Shown: positions 1 to 7,451 of the stretch, one piece after another
How positions within the stretch are numbered: position 1 is the first letter of the stretch
Layout: every line of letters begins with the position of its first letter
From: Burkholderiales bacterium
Lineage (GTDB): Bacteria > Pseudomonadota > Gammaproteobacteria > Burkholderiales > Burkholderiaceae_C
DNA: 64,000 nucleotides
NCBI GenBank assembly: GCA_016219375.1
Contig: JACRNC010000007.1
Location: forward strand, 186,001 to 250,000
Reading direction: 5' to 3'
Made by a program: the position numbers and the translations under genes
Notes under the pieces: generated by a model
What the model was told of the DNA's origin: nothing
Seen by the model: the letters and a program-made list of their open reading frames with translations, nothing else
Database searches by the model: none

Positions 1-1
1 G

Positions 2-112
2 GCGCACGTCGTCCTTGCGACCAAGCGCTTGAACGCTTTCGCCTGGCAGCGCACGGTGGAGGTTCTTGCGCGCAGCCCTGAGCACCTGCTGGTGCGAATG
101 GCGGATGAATGA
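2..112 (+). CDS. C-terminal end of an unidentified protein (partial)
   Basis: An open frame enters from the left edge of the window and stops at 110-112, leaving about 36 residues that end in LLVRMADE. The residues have a normal composition for a soluble protein (VLATKRLNAFAW near the start). The true start lies outside the window. I do not recognise the family from this tail. The next gene, on the same strand, starts about 100 bp downstream. Confidence 0.45.
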   Translation, partial: AHVVLATKRLNAFAWQRTVEVLARSPEHLLVRMADE

Positions 113-216
113 GGCGCCCGGCTGCGCGGCCTGTGTGCGAGGTCCGCGGACTGTGGGGGCCGATGCCATGCTGAGGACGGGGCACGCTCGCATGCCTGCT
201 GCGCTCGGAGGAGCTG

Positions 217-659
217 ATGCGGCGCTTCCTGCTGCTGCCCGTCATCCTGCTGTTGTCGGCTACAGCCGTCAGCGCGCATGCCGGTGTGCGCATCACCGAG
301 CGGGCCCGGCTGATCATCCAGCGGGGCGGCTGACGCTTGCGCAGGTGCAGGTGCAGGTGCAGGTGCAGGTGCAGGTGCAGGTGCAGGTGCAGGTGCCGGT
401 GCCGGTGCCGGTGCCGGTGCCGGTGCATTCTGCGGGTCCGCACCGCGTCGATTGCCAACGTGCTGTGGTGGAGACCTGCCGCAGCTCTCTCATTCGGAAG
501 TTCGTGGGCGGCCACGACGGCAATCACGCCATCGCCCTGTGCATCTCGACCCGCCCCGGGGCGAACGTGGCGGCGCGCGTCAGCTTGGGCCATGCCTTCA
601 GCGGCGACCGCAGCAGCGCCGGGACCACCTCGGGCGTGGGCACGTCCTACTCCTGGTGA
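217..659 (+). pseudogene. Secreted protein gene with a frame break before a hexanucleotide repeat
   Basis: An ATG at 217 sits six bases after a strong GGAGGAG ribosome site and opens a clean signal peptide (MRRFLLLPVILLLSATAVSA, then HAG). That frame stops at 331-333, just after a GGGG run at 323-326. Adding one base in that run would join it to the frame ending at 657-659, giving roughly 148 residues: signal peptide, a short linker, (Q-V)9 and (P-V)5 repeats from the hexamer array, and a C-terminal domain with two cysteines ending in GVGTSYSW. The terminator at 741-764 fits the end of this gene. It could be a pseudogene, a sequencing error in the G run, or a gene switched by slippage. The hexamers themselves keep frame, so only the G run could switch it. 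Function is unknown. Confidence 0.5.
341..424 (+). repeat. Tandem hexanucleotide array, 9 x GCAGGT then 5 x GCCGGT
   Basis: Fourteen perfect six-base units lie head to tail: nine GCAGGT (341-394) followed by five GCCGGT (395-424). A change in unit number would alter protein length by two residues per unit without moving the frame. In the frame that continues to 659 it encodes alternating Gln-Val and then Pro-Val. Confidence 0.95.
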
Positions 660-665
660 AAGAAG

Positions 666-699
666 ACACCCGCCGGCAGCCGAGGCTGCGGGCGGGTGT
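666..699 (+). terminator. Strong hairpin after the secreted-protein gene, no U tract
   Basis: ACACCCGCC (666-674) pairs with GGCGGGTGT (691-699). An inner GCAGC/GCTGC stem closes a CGAG loop. It begins seven bases after the stop codon at 659. With no T run it may protect the mRNA 3' end or act with the next hairpin. Confidence 0.45.
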
Positions 700-740
700 T
701 CAAGGATGGGCGGCGGTGCCAGCGCCCCGCCGCAGCAGCC

Positions 741-764
741 GGCCTGCTTCCGCGGGCCTTTTTT
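741..764 (+). terminator. Rho-independent terminator
   Basis: GGCCTGC (741-747), a TTCC loop and GCGGGCC (752-758), with one T-G wobble, are followed directly by six Ts (759-764). It would end plus-strand transcription from the 217-659 gene before the convergent PhoX gene. Confidence 0.75.
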
Positions 765-780
765 CTTCATCGTGCGTGCT

Positions 781-2244
781 TCACAGAGCGCCGTTGTCCC
801 ACGGGCCGGTGATGGCGAAGGTGATGCCCGGTGTCTGGATGTTCACGAACAGCCACTCGTTGTGGAAGGTGGCGCCGCAGAACTCCTGGCTCTTGGCGTT
901 GGCGGAAAAGCGTGTGCCCGACGGCCGCGTGTAGGGGCCGAAGCCGGAGGCCGAGAAGTCCACGTTGTTCTCGCAGAACGGGAAGATCGTGCCGTCCACC
1001 GTCAGGCCGTGCAGGCGCTTGACTGCCGCGCCGCCGTCCTCGCACAGGATCAGGCTGCCGCGCGGGCTCCAGGCCACGTTGTCCGGGCCGTCGCACACGC
1101 CGGCGCCGGTCGATTCATAGACCAGCGTCAGCGTCTCGCGGCGCGGGTCGTAGCCGAAGATCTGGCCCTTGCCGGTGGCGCCGCCGCTGGTCGAGCAGAT
1201 GTAGATGACGCCGTTGCCGTACCACGCGCCCTCGCCGCGGCGGAAGCTGCAGGCGCCCTGGCGCAGGCCCTGGGCGCGCACGCCGCCATAGGTCGTCGTG
1301 CCCGGCAGGAACATGGCGGTCGGGTCGGCGATGTCCACCCACTCCACGTCCCAGGTGATGCCGTTGGCAAAGCCGGCAACGCCGGTGTCGAAGTACGGGT
1401 AGGCCGTGCCGGCGATGGTGGTGGACGCGTTGGCCGCCACCTTGAGCTTCATCATCTGCAGGCGGCCGCCCTGGTTGAGCCGGCCCTTGACGTTGGGGAT
1501 GAAGCGATAGAGGCCCGAGGGCGTGCTGTCTTCCGTCTCGTACACGTAGCCGGTCACCGGATCGACGGCGCAGGCCTCGTGGCTGAAGGCGCCCATGTCG
1601 GTCAGCGGCTGCGGGTTGGTGGCGCCGGTGGCCGGCACCTCGAAGACCCAGCCGTGCGACTTGGTGTAGCCGCTGTGCAGGCCGTTGCTCGTCTCCTCGC
1701 AGCTCAGCCAGGAGCCCCAGGGCGTGGGGCCGCCGGCGCAGTTGGTCAGCGTGCCGCCCAGGCTGGCGAAGGCGCTCAGCCACTGGCCGGTGCGCGGGTT
1801 GAAGGTCAGGTTGGTCGTGCCGCCCGTGGCGATCGGGTCGTAGCTCATCTTGGCCGGCGCGAACGAGCCGGTCTTGCCCGTGCGCTCGTGGTTGCGCACC
1901 AGCACCAGCTTGTTGGCGCTGGCCTCGACCACGGCCATGCCGTCATGGCTGCCGGGGGTGGCGATGCCCTCGGCCATGAGGTCGCCGGTCCAGCCGAAGG
2001 ACCAGTACTTGAAGCCCTCGGGCAGGCGCAGCAGCGGGTAGCCGGTGCTGCCGTCCATCACGTCCACCAGCGGGCCGTAGTCGGGGCTGAAGGGCAGCTG
2101 CACGGCGTGGGCCGCGCCCGAGCCGAGCAGCTCGAAGGGCATGGCCACGGCTGCGGCAGCAGCGGCACCGCCGCGCAGGAAGCCGCGGCGGGCAGGGGAG
2201 ACGGGTGCGCTCGTGGGCGGCAGGATGAGGTCGGTCTTCTTCAT
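781..2244 (-). CDS. PhoX/DUF839 family protein, Tat-exported putative phosphatase
   Basis: The 487-residue product starts with a twin-arginine signal (ARRGFLRGG followed by an alanine-rich core ending GAAHA), so it should be folded in the cytoplasm and exported by Tat. The body reads as a DUF839/PhoX beta-propeller: LLRLPEGFKYWSFGWTGD, LVLVRNHERTG, NCAGGPTPWGSWLSCEET, FSHEACAVDPVTGYVYETED and DGPDNVAWSPRGSLILCEDG are typical blade motifs that hold calcium and iron in PhoX phosphatases. Length matches the family. It follows the PEP-CTERM gene by 87 bp on the same strand and may be cotranscribed with it. Many family members are annotated only by domain, so the phosphatase activity is inferred. 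Confidence 0.85.
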   Translation of the reverse strand: MKKTDLILPPTSAPVSPARRGFLRGGAAAAAAVAMPFELLGSGAAHAVQLPFSPDYGPLVDVMDGSTGYPLLRLPEGFKYWSFGWTGDLMAEGIATPGSHDGMAVVEASANKLVLVRNHERTGKTGSFAPAKMSYDPIATGGTTNLTFNPRTGQWLSAFASLGGTLTNCAGGPTPWGSWLSCEETSNGLHSGYTKSHGWVFEVPATGATNPQPLTDMGAFSHEACAVDPVTGYVYETEDSTPSGLYRFIPNVKGRLNQGGRLQMMKLKVAANASTTIAGTAYPYFDTGVAGFANGITWDVEWVDIADPTAMFLPGTTTYGGVRAQGLRQGACSFRRGEGAWYGNGVIYICSTSGGATGKGQIFGYDPRRETLTLVYESTGAGVCDGPDNVAWSPRGSLILCEDGGAAVKRLHGLTVDGTIFPFCENNVDFSASGFGPYTRPSGTRFSANAKSQEFCGATFHNEWLFVNIQTPGITFAITGPWDNGAL

Positions 2245-2331
2245 GATGCGGTGTGGGTGGGAGGGTTGTCGGGAGAGAGGGTCGTGGGGTCGCCGGGATC
2301 GCTGGGGCAGTGGCCGGGGCGGCGCCCGGTC

Positions 2332-2940
2332 TCAGCGGCGCTTGGCGCGCGTCCAGGCCAGGCCGCCCATCAGCAGCAGGCCGGCGGCCAGCTGCATGTA
2401 GGTGGAGGGCTCGGGCACGGCCATAGTGATGCGGTAGTCCATGGACGAGGTGCCGCCCGGGGTCAGCGCGTGGTCGGCCACGGCCACCACGAAGCGGCCG
2501 GTGAAGAGGCTGGTGAACTGCACGCGGGCATCGCCGCCGGCACCCGGAACGAAGGCCGCCAGCTCGTCGTCGCCCAGGCCCATCCAGGTGCTGGCCAGGC
2601 TGTCGGAGGACATGTCGAAGTAGGCCGAGGTGTCGGCCTCCTGCCCGAACCACACGCCGATCACCGGGTCCAGCGCGCCGTCCAGGCGCTCCACGGTGAT
2701 GCTGACCTGGTCGAACAGCTTGGCGTCGAAGGTCCAGAACTGCCAGCCGGCGGCACCGTCCCAGGGGCCGGTGTCGGCATCGACCGAACCGATGGAGGTG
2801 ACGCCGTTGGCCAGGTGGCCGGCGTAGGTGATGGGCGCGGCGGACGCGCCGGTGGCGCTGAGCGCACCGGCCGCGGCGATGGCGGCCAGGGTGGCGCGCA
2901 GCCCGTGGGCAGGGCGGCGCAGGAAGGGCAGGGACAGCAT
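2332..2940 (-). CDS. PEP-CTERM sorting domain protein, DVUA0089-like
   Basis: The 202-residue exported protein has an N-terminal signal (a hydrophobic run ending SATGASA) and a classical C-terminal PEP-CTERM tail: VPEPSTYMQ, a hydrophobic helix, then WTRAKRR. This tail directs the protein to the exosortase pathway linked to exopolysaccharide export. The middle (SIGSVDADTGPWDG, then WTFDAKLFDQVSITVERLDG) resembles DVUA0089-type PEP-CTERM proteins. No exosortase gene is in the window, so one is expected elsewhere in the genome. It is the first gene of a possible two-gene unit with the PhoX-like gene. Confidence 0.85.
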   Translation of the reverse strand: MLSLPFLRRPAHGLRATLAAIAAAGALSATGASAAPITYAGHLANGVTSIGSVDADTGPWDGAAGWQFWTFDAKLFDQVSITVERLDGALDPVIGVWFGQEADTSAYFDMSSDSLASTWMGLGDDELAAFVPGAGGDARVQFTSLFTGRFVVAVADHALTPGGTSSMDYRITMAVPEPSTYMQLAAGLLLMGGLAWTRAKRR

Positions 2941-3097
2941 GCTCGTGGCTCCTCAAGTCGAGAGGCCGCCAGCATCGTGTCAGCGTGCGACGTGGGTGTG
3001 AGGCGCCCTGGTCCGGTCGGACTATGGGGCGGCATGCGGCCCTGTCCGCGGGCGCGGGGTTGCGGCTGCGCCGGGCCTGCCGCGCCTGTGACCGGGC

Positions 3098-3325
3098 TCA
3101 GTGCGCAGCCGGCGGCAGCTCGTCCGGGTCGTCGGTCGGGTCGGGTTGGGCGGCGACGCGGTAGTCCTCGCTGGCCCAGGCGCCCAGGTCCAGGCTGCGG
3201 CAGCCGCGGCTGCAGAAGGGCCGCCACGGGTTGTCCGGGCCGTAGACGCTGTCGCCGCCGCACTGCGGGCAGCGCACGATGCGCGGCTTGGGGCCGTCGG
3301 CCGGCGGGGTGGGCGTGTCGGTCAT
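3098..3325 (-). CDS. yacG: DNA gyrase inhibitor YacG
   Basis: The product has 75 residues. CPQCGG near residue 19 and FCSRGCRSLDLGAW near residue 37 form the four-cysteine zinc site of YacG, followed by the family's acidic tail. In E. coli YacG binds GyrB and blocks DNA binding by gyrase. The position after coaE and zapD is the usual one in this group. The ATG at 3325 gives the expected length. Confidence 0.93.
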   Translation of the reverse strand: MTDTPTPPADGPKPRIVRCPQCGGDSVYGPDNPWRPFCSRGCRSLDLGAWASEDYRVAAQPDPTDDPDELPPAAH

Positions 3326-3391
3326 GGCAGGGCAGGGAAGGGATCGGTGCAGCGGCGGTTCGCTGCCGCCCGGCAGGTCAGGCGCCGACGT

Positions 3392-4147
3392 TCAGGCACA
3401 CAGCGTCAGCTCGAAGCTCGCGTCCTCGCCCGCAGGCTTCAGGCGCCCTTCGGCATCGGCGCGCATCAGGCGGATGGAGATCATCAGCCGGTGGCCGCTG
3501 ATCTCCGGGATCAGGCCCAGGCCCTCGTCGATGCGCAGGCGCAGCAGCTGGTAGGTGCGGCCGTTGGGCAGGCTCTGCTGGTACTGCCCGCCGGGCGCGG
3601 CCACCATGTGCGGATGGCCGGCGTCGCGCAGCAGGCCCAGCAGCATCTTCAGCGACTCGGCCAGCGGCATCAGCGTGGCCGTCCAGCCCTGCAGCTCGGC
3701 CTGGCGCTGCGCGGCCGGGCTCTTCTGCCAGGCGTAGTAGGCCGGCAGATCGAACTCGCAGGTGCCGCCGGGGATGCTGATGCGGCTCCTCACGCTCATC
3801 AGCCATTCATTGGCCTGCAGCGACTGGCCGGCCTTGCCCGGCATGGCCACCAGGCCGTCGTGCGCATGGTCGATGCGGGCGATGACCTGGTCGAGCACGG
3901 CCTCGGAGATGGCCGGGTTGCCGCGGTAGCCGTTGAGCTGGGCGTTGTAGCGGTCGAGCTCCTTGATGAGATCGCTCTTCAGATCGGCCCGCGAGGCCAC
4001 ATCCATGATCTCGAACAGCGTGGCCAGCGCAAAGTGGTGGTCCACCGCCTCGGCGCGCGGGATGAGCTGCCCCAGGCGGTCGAAGAGGTGTTCGAGCCTG
4101 AGCATCGTGCGGATGCTCTCGTTGAAGGGGTATTCGTAGAGGATCAA
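3392..4147 (-). CDS. zapD: Cell division protein ZapD
   Basis: The 251-residue protein begins ILYEYPFNESIRTMLRLEHLF, the hallmark start of ZapD, a cytoplasmic protein that crosslinks FtsZ filaments at the division ring. The start codon is TTG at 4147: it alone places the initiator directly before the conserved ILYEYPFNE, and there is no in-frame ATG upstream. Length matches the family. It lies 66 bp upstream of yacG and 427 bp downstream of coaE, which is an unusually wide gap for this conserved block. Confidence 0.93.
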   Translation of the reverse strand: MILYEYPFNESIRTMLRLEHLFDRLGQLIPRAEAVDHHFALATLFEIMDVASRADLKSDLIKELDRYNAQLNGYRGNPAISEAVLDQVIARIDHAHDGLVAMPGKAGQSLQANEWLMSVRSRISIPGGTCEFDLPAYYAWQKSPAAQRQAELQGWTATLMPLAESLKMLLGLLRDAGHPHMVAAPGGQYQQSLPNGRTYQLLRLRIDEGLGLIPEISGHRLMISIRLMRADAEGRLKPAGEDASFELTLCA

Positions 4148-4574
4148 GGCGCGCTTCCCGAGAGGAGCTGGCTGCAGGGCCAGGAAGGGCGGAAAGTGGG
4201 CGAAGAAGGGTGCGGAACATTGTCACACGCAAGCCCCTCGCAGGGGTGGGGCGGCGGCCTTCAAGACCCTGTGCGGTGGCGGGCACGGGCGGGCGCTGGA
4301 TCGCATGCCGGTGTGTACTCGACGGCCGGGAGGTATCTGGTTGGTGCGGGATGGCAGGCCCAGCGGGTCACGGCCGGCGCGGGATCGGCAGGGCCAGGGG
4401 GCTCCGCTCCGTTCATGTCCTGCGCCCGCCGCCCTGCGGGCGCCGTGCTCCCCCTTTACTTCACTGCGCGAAGCCCCCTGGCCCTGCCGATCGGGCACGG
4501 CTGGTGGCTGGCGCCGACGACGCAGCACGGTGATCACACGGCGTGGGTGTGCTGTCGTCCCAATCTCTGGCGCG
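4148..4574. other. 427-bp gap between coaE and zapD
   Basis: No convincing coding frame is seen on either strand. The main content is the hairpin element at 4383-4492. The gap interrupts an otherwise tightly packed pilD-coaE-zapD-yacG block, which suggests later insertion. Confidence 0.6.
4383..4492. repeat. 110-bp hairpin element with perfect 21-bp arms
   Basis: The arm at 4383-4403 (GATCGGCAGGGCCAGGGGG plus CT) is the exact reverse complement of 4472-4492. The 68-nt loop holds a second stem, GCGCCCGC pairing with GCGGGCGC, around 4421-4442. There is no T run, so an ordinary terminator is unlikely. The plan (about 20-bp perfect arms, a loop of about 60 nt and an apical hairpin) matches the two hairpins inside the gene at 22307-23389. 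Confidence 0.8.
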
Positions 4575-5216
4575 TCACCGCGCCTGCACCCACCGCGCCC
4601 ACAGCCCGCGCACCTGCTGCGCCAGCTCCTCGAGCGTCAGCCCGTGGTTGAGGATCAGGTCATCGGCCACGGCGGCGCGCTGCTCGCGGCTGGCCTGCTG
4701 GGCGATGACGCGCTCGACCATCTCGCGCGACCAGCCGGATCGCTGCATCACGCGCTCCACCTGCACTTGCTCGGGCGTGTCCACGACGAGGATGCGGTGC
4801 ACGCGGTCGCGCCAGCGGGGGCCGGCTTCCACCAGCAGCGGCACATCGAAAACGATCACCTGCCCGGGCTGGGCGGCGCGCGCCTGGGCCTCGGTCTGCT
4901 CGTGGATCAGGGGGTGCAGGATGCCTTCCAGCGCCTGGCGCGCGGCCGGGTCGCTGAAGGCCAGCTCGCGCATGCGGGCGCGGTCCAGCGCGCCCTGGGC
5001 GTCGATCACCTCAGGGCCGAAGCGCTCGCGCAGCAGCGGGATGGCCAGGCCGCCTGGGGCGGTGAGCTGGCGCGACAGCGCGTCGGTGTCCACTAGGTGC
5101 GCGCCCAGCTGCACCAGCGTGTGCGCCACCGTGCTCTTGCCCGAGCCGATGCCGCCGGTCAGGCCGACGAGCAGGTTGCCCCCGGCCCCGGGCCCGGACG
5201 CAGGCGCGTTGCTCAT
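4575..5216 (-). CDS. coaE: Dephospho-CoA kinase
   Basis: The 213-residue cytoplasmic enzyme phosphorylates dephospho-CoA in the last step of coenzyme A synthesis. The P-loop GLTGGIGSGKS lies at about residues 18-28, VDTDALSRQLTAPGG follows, and VIFDVPLLVEAG and ASREQR are conserved CoaE motifs. The ATG at 5216 overlaps the stop codon of pilD (ATGA), so translation is probably coupled. Length is normal. Confidence 0.95.
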   Translation of the reverse strand: MSNAPASGPGAGGNLLVGLTGGIGSGKSTVAHTLVQLGAHLVDTDALSRQLTAPGGLAIPLLRERFGPEVIDAQGALDRARMRELAFSDPAARQALEGILHPLIHEQTEAQARAAQPGQVIVFDVPLLVEAGPRWRDRVHRILVVDTPEQVQVERVMQRSGWSREMVERVIAQQASREQRAAVADDLILNHGLTLEELAQQVRGLWARWVQAR

Positions 5217-6085
5217 CACACCCAGCCCAGCCAGTCCAGCACCGCGGGCAGGCCGATCAGCATCACGCCTAGGCCGGCACCGGCCAGGAAGGGCCCGAAG
5301 GGCACGTAGCGGCCCTCGCGCAGTGCGCCGCTCATCTTCATGCCGATGCCCACCACCGCGCCGATGATGGACGAGCCGAGCACGATGGGCAGGATGGCCT
5401 GCCAGCCCAGCCAGGCGCCCAGGGCAGCCAGCAGCTTGAAGTCGCCATAGCCCATGCCCTCCTTGCCGGTGGTGAGCTTGAAGAGCCAGTACACGCTCCA
5501 CAGCGACAGGTAGCCCGCCACCGCGCCCCACAGCGCGGTGGGCAGGGCATGCGGCAGCCAGCCGAGCGCCGCGGCGATCAGCCCGGCCCACAGCAGCGGC
5601 AGCGTGATGTCGTCGGGCAGCAGCGTGGTGTCCCAGTCGATCACCGCCAGCGCGATCAGCGCGGCGGCAAAGCCGCACCACAGCAGCGCCGCCGGCTGCG
5701 GCCCGATGCGCCAGGCGATCAGCGCGAACACCGCGCCGGTGAAGAGCTCGATGGCCGGGTAGCGCAGCGAGATGCGCACACCGCAGGCCGAGCACTTGCC
5801 GCGCAGTGCCAGCCAGCTCACCAGCGGGATGTTCTCGAACCAGCGGATGCGGTGGCCGCAGCTGGGGCAGCGCGAGGCCGGTGTGGCCAGCCCCAGCGGC
5901 TGGGCGGTGTCCGCCGGCGGCTCCTGGCCGAGCATCTGCGCGCTGTCGATCCTCCACTGCCGCTCCAGCATCTGCGGCAGGCGGTGGATCAACACATTGA
6001 GGAAGCTGCCGATGCACAGCCCCACCAGGCCCAGCAGCCAGGGCGAGAAGAGCAGCGGGTAGATATCCTGGAGATCAGCGGGCAT
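5216..6085 (-). CDS. pilD: Prepilin peptidase / N-methyltransferase PilD
   Basis: The polytopic inner-membrane aspartic protease cleaves and methylates type IV prepilins. The N-terminal methylase domain carries two CxxC pairs (C73/C76 and C98/C101 when counted from the ATG at 6085). The peptidase aspartates are in the AVIDWDTTLLPDD segment and in GMGYGDFKLL. About eight hydrophobic segments are visible. A TTG at 6100 would add five residues, but the ATG at 6085 gives the usual MPADLQD-like start. It lies 75 bp downstream of pilC and overlaps coaE by one base. Confidence 0.95.
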   Translation of the reverse strand: MPADLQDIYPLLFSPWLLGLVGLCIGSFLNVLIHRLPQMLERQWRIDSAQMLGQEPPADTAQPLGLATPASRCPSCGHRIRWFENIPLVSWLALRGKCSACGVRISLRYPAIELFTGAVFALIAWRIGPQPAALLWCGFAAALIALAVIDWDTTLLPDDITLPLLWAGLIAAALGWLPHALPTALWGAVAGYLSLWSVYWLFKLTTGKEGMGYGDFKLLAALGAWLGWQAILPIVLGSSIIGAVVGIGMKMSGALREGRYVPFGPFLAGAGLGVMLIGLPAVLDWLGWV

Positions 6086-6160
6086 GTGGGGCGGGAGCAA
6101 GCCGTTGAAACGACACGGCGGGCACGAGGCCCGCCGCAGGTGAGGCAGCGCAGGGCGTGC

Positions 6161-7384
6161 TTACACGACCTGGCCGAGCTTGAAGATCGGCAGGTACATC
6201 GACACCACGATGCCGCCGATCAGGCCGCCCAGCACCACGATGATGATGGGCTCCAGCAGGCTCGAGAGGCCCTTGACCGCCTCGTCCACCTCGTCTTCAT
6301 AGAAGTCCGCAGCCTTGCTGAGCATGTGGTCCAGCGAGCCGGATTCCTCGCCGATGGCCGACATCTGCAGCACCATCACCGGGAAGATGCCCGTGGTCTG
6401 CATGGAGGTGGTCAGGCTGGAGCCGGTGGACACATCGCGCTGGATGCTCTCGGTGGCTTCGGCAAACACCGCGTTGCCCGACGCCCCGCCCACCGAGTCC
6501 AGCGCCTCCACCAGCGGCACGCCGGCGGCGAACATGGTGGACAGCGTGCGCGTCCAGCGCGCCACGGCAGACTTGTAGACCAGCTGGCCGAAGACCGGCA
6601 CCTTCAGCAGGATGCGGTCCATCGTCTTCTGCATCTTCTCCGAGCGCTTCCAGCTCTGGAAGAAGAAGTAGGTGCCGCCGATCAGCACGCCGAAGATGAT
6701 GTACCAGTACGAGACGAAGAACTCCGACATGGCGATCACCGCCAGCGTGGGCGCCGGCAGGTCGGCGCCGAAGGAGGTGAACACTTCCTTGAAGGCCGGG
6801 ATCACGAAGATCATGATCACCGCCACCACCACGAAGGCCACCACCAGCACGGCCACCGGGTACATCAGCGCCGACTTGATCTTCTGCTTGATGGCCAGCG
6901 TCTTCTCCTGATAGGTGGCCAGGCGGTCGAGCAGCGTCTCCAGGATGCCCGCGGCCTCGCCGGCCTCGACCAGGTTGCAGTAGAGCGCGTCGAAGTAGAG
7001 CGGGTGCTTGCGGAAGGCGGCCGACAGGCTGGTGCCGGTCTCCACGTCCGAGCGGATGTCATTGAGCAGCTTGGTCACGCGCGGGTTGGTGCTGCCGCGC
7101 GCCACGATGTCGAAGGCCTGCAGCAGCGGCACGCCGGCGCGCATCATGGTGGCCAGCTGGCGGGTGAAGATGGAGATGTCCTTGGGCTTGATGGACTTGC
7201 CGCCGGACATGCGGCGCTTCTTCACCTTGGTGACCATGATGCCCTGGCGGCGCAGGCTGGCGCTCACCATCGCCTCGCCCTGCGCACGGATCTCGCCGCG
7301 GACGATCTTGCCGGTCTTGTCCTTGCCTTCCCATTCGAAGACCGCGTCCTTGACGCCCGCCTTCGCCGCTGCCGCTGTGGCCAT
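6161..7384 (-). CDS. pilC: Type IV pilus inner-membrane platform protein PilC
   Basis: The 407-residue protein has two T2SSF repeats (about residues 70-195 and 275-400), each followed by membrane helices. FTRQLATMMRAGVPLLQAF and SRWTRTLSTMFAAGVPL-like segments are the diagnostic repeat starts; the second reads VARWTRTLSTMFAAGVPLVE. LLEPIIIVVLGGLIGGIVVS is the last membrane helix. PilC connects the PilB motor to pilus assembly. It lies 67 bp downstream of pilB and has normal length. Confidence 0.96.
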   Translation of the reverse strand: MATAAAAKAGVKDAVFEWEGKDKTGKIVRGEIRAQGEAMVSASLRRQGIMVTKVKKRRMSGGKSIKPKDISIFTRQLATMMRAGVPLLQAFDIVARGSTNPRVTKLLNDIRSDVETGTSLSAAFRKHPLYFDALYCNLVEAGEAAGILETLLDRLATYQEKTLAIKQKIKSALMYPVAVLVVAFVVVAVIMIFVIPAFKEVFTSFGADLPAPTLAVIAMSEFFVSYWYIIFGVLIGGTYFFFQSWKRSEKMQKTMDRILLKVPVFGQLVYKSAVARWTRTLSTMFAAGVPLVEALDSVGGASGNAVFAEATESIQRDVSTGSSLTTSMQTTGIFPVMVLQMSAIGEESGSLDHMLSKAADFYEDEVDEAVKGLSSLLEPIIIVVLGGLIGGIVVSMYLPIFKLGQVV

Positions 7385-7451
7385 TCGTGCCTCCGACTTC
7401 CTGCCCCCGCTCCAGGAGCCCTGTGTTTGATTGCTGTGGTGTGACGCGGGC

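Noticed and set aside
337-3501. Very long plus-strand open frame of over 1000 codons antisense to PhoX and PEP-CTERM genes
   Set aside because: Its residues are Arg/Gly/Ala-rich with no domain, and it is the expected shadow of GC-rich genes on the other strand.
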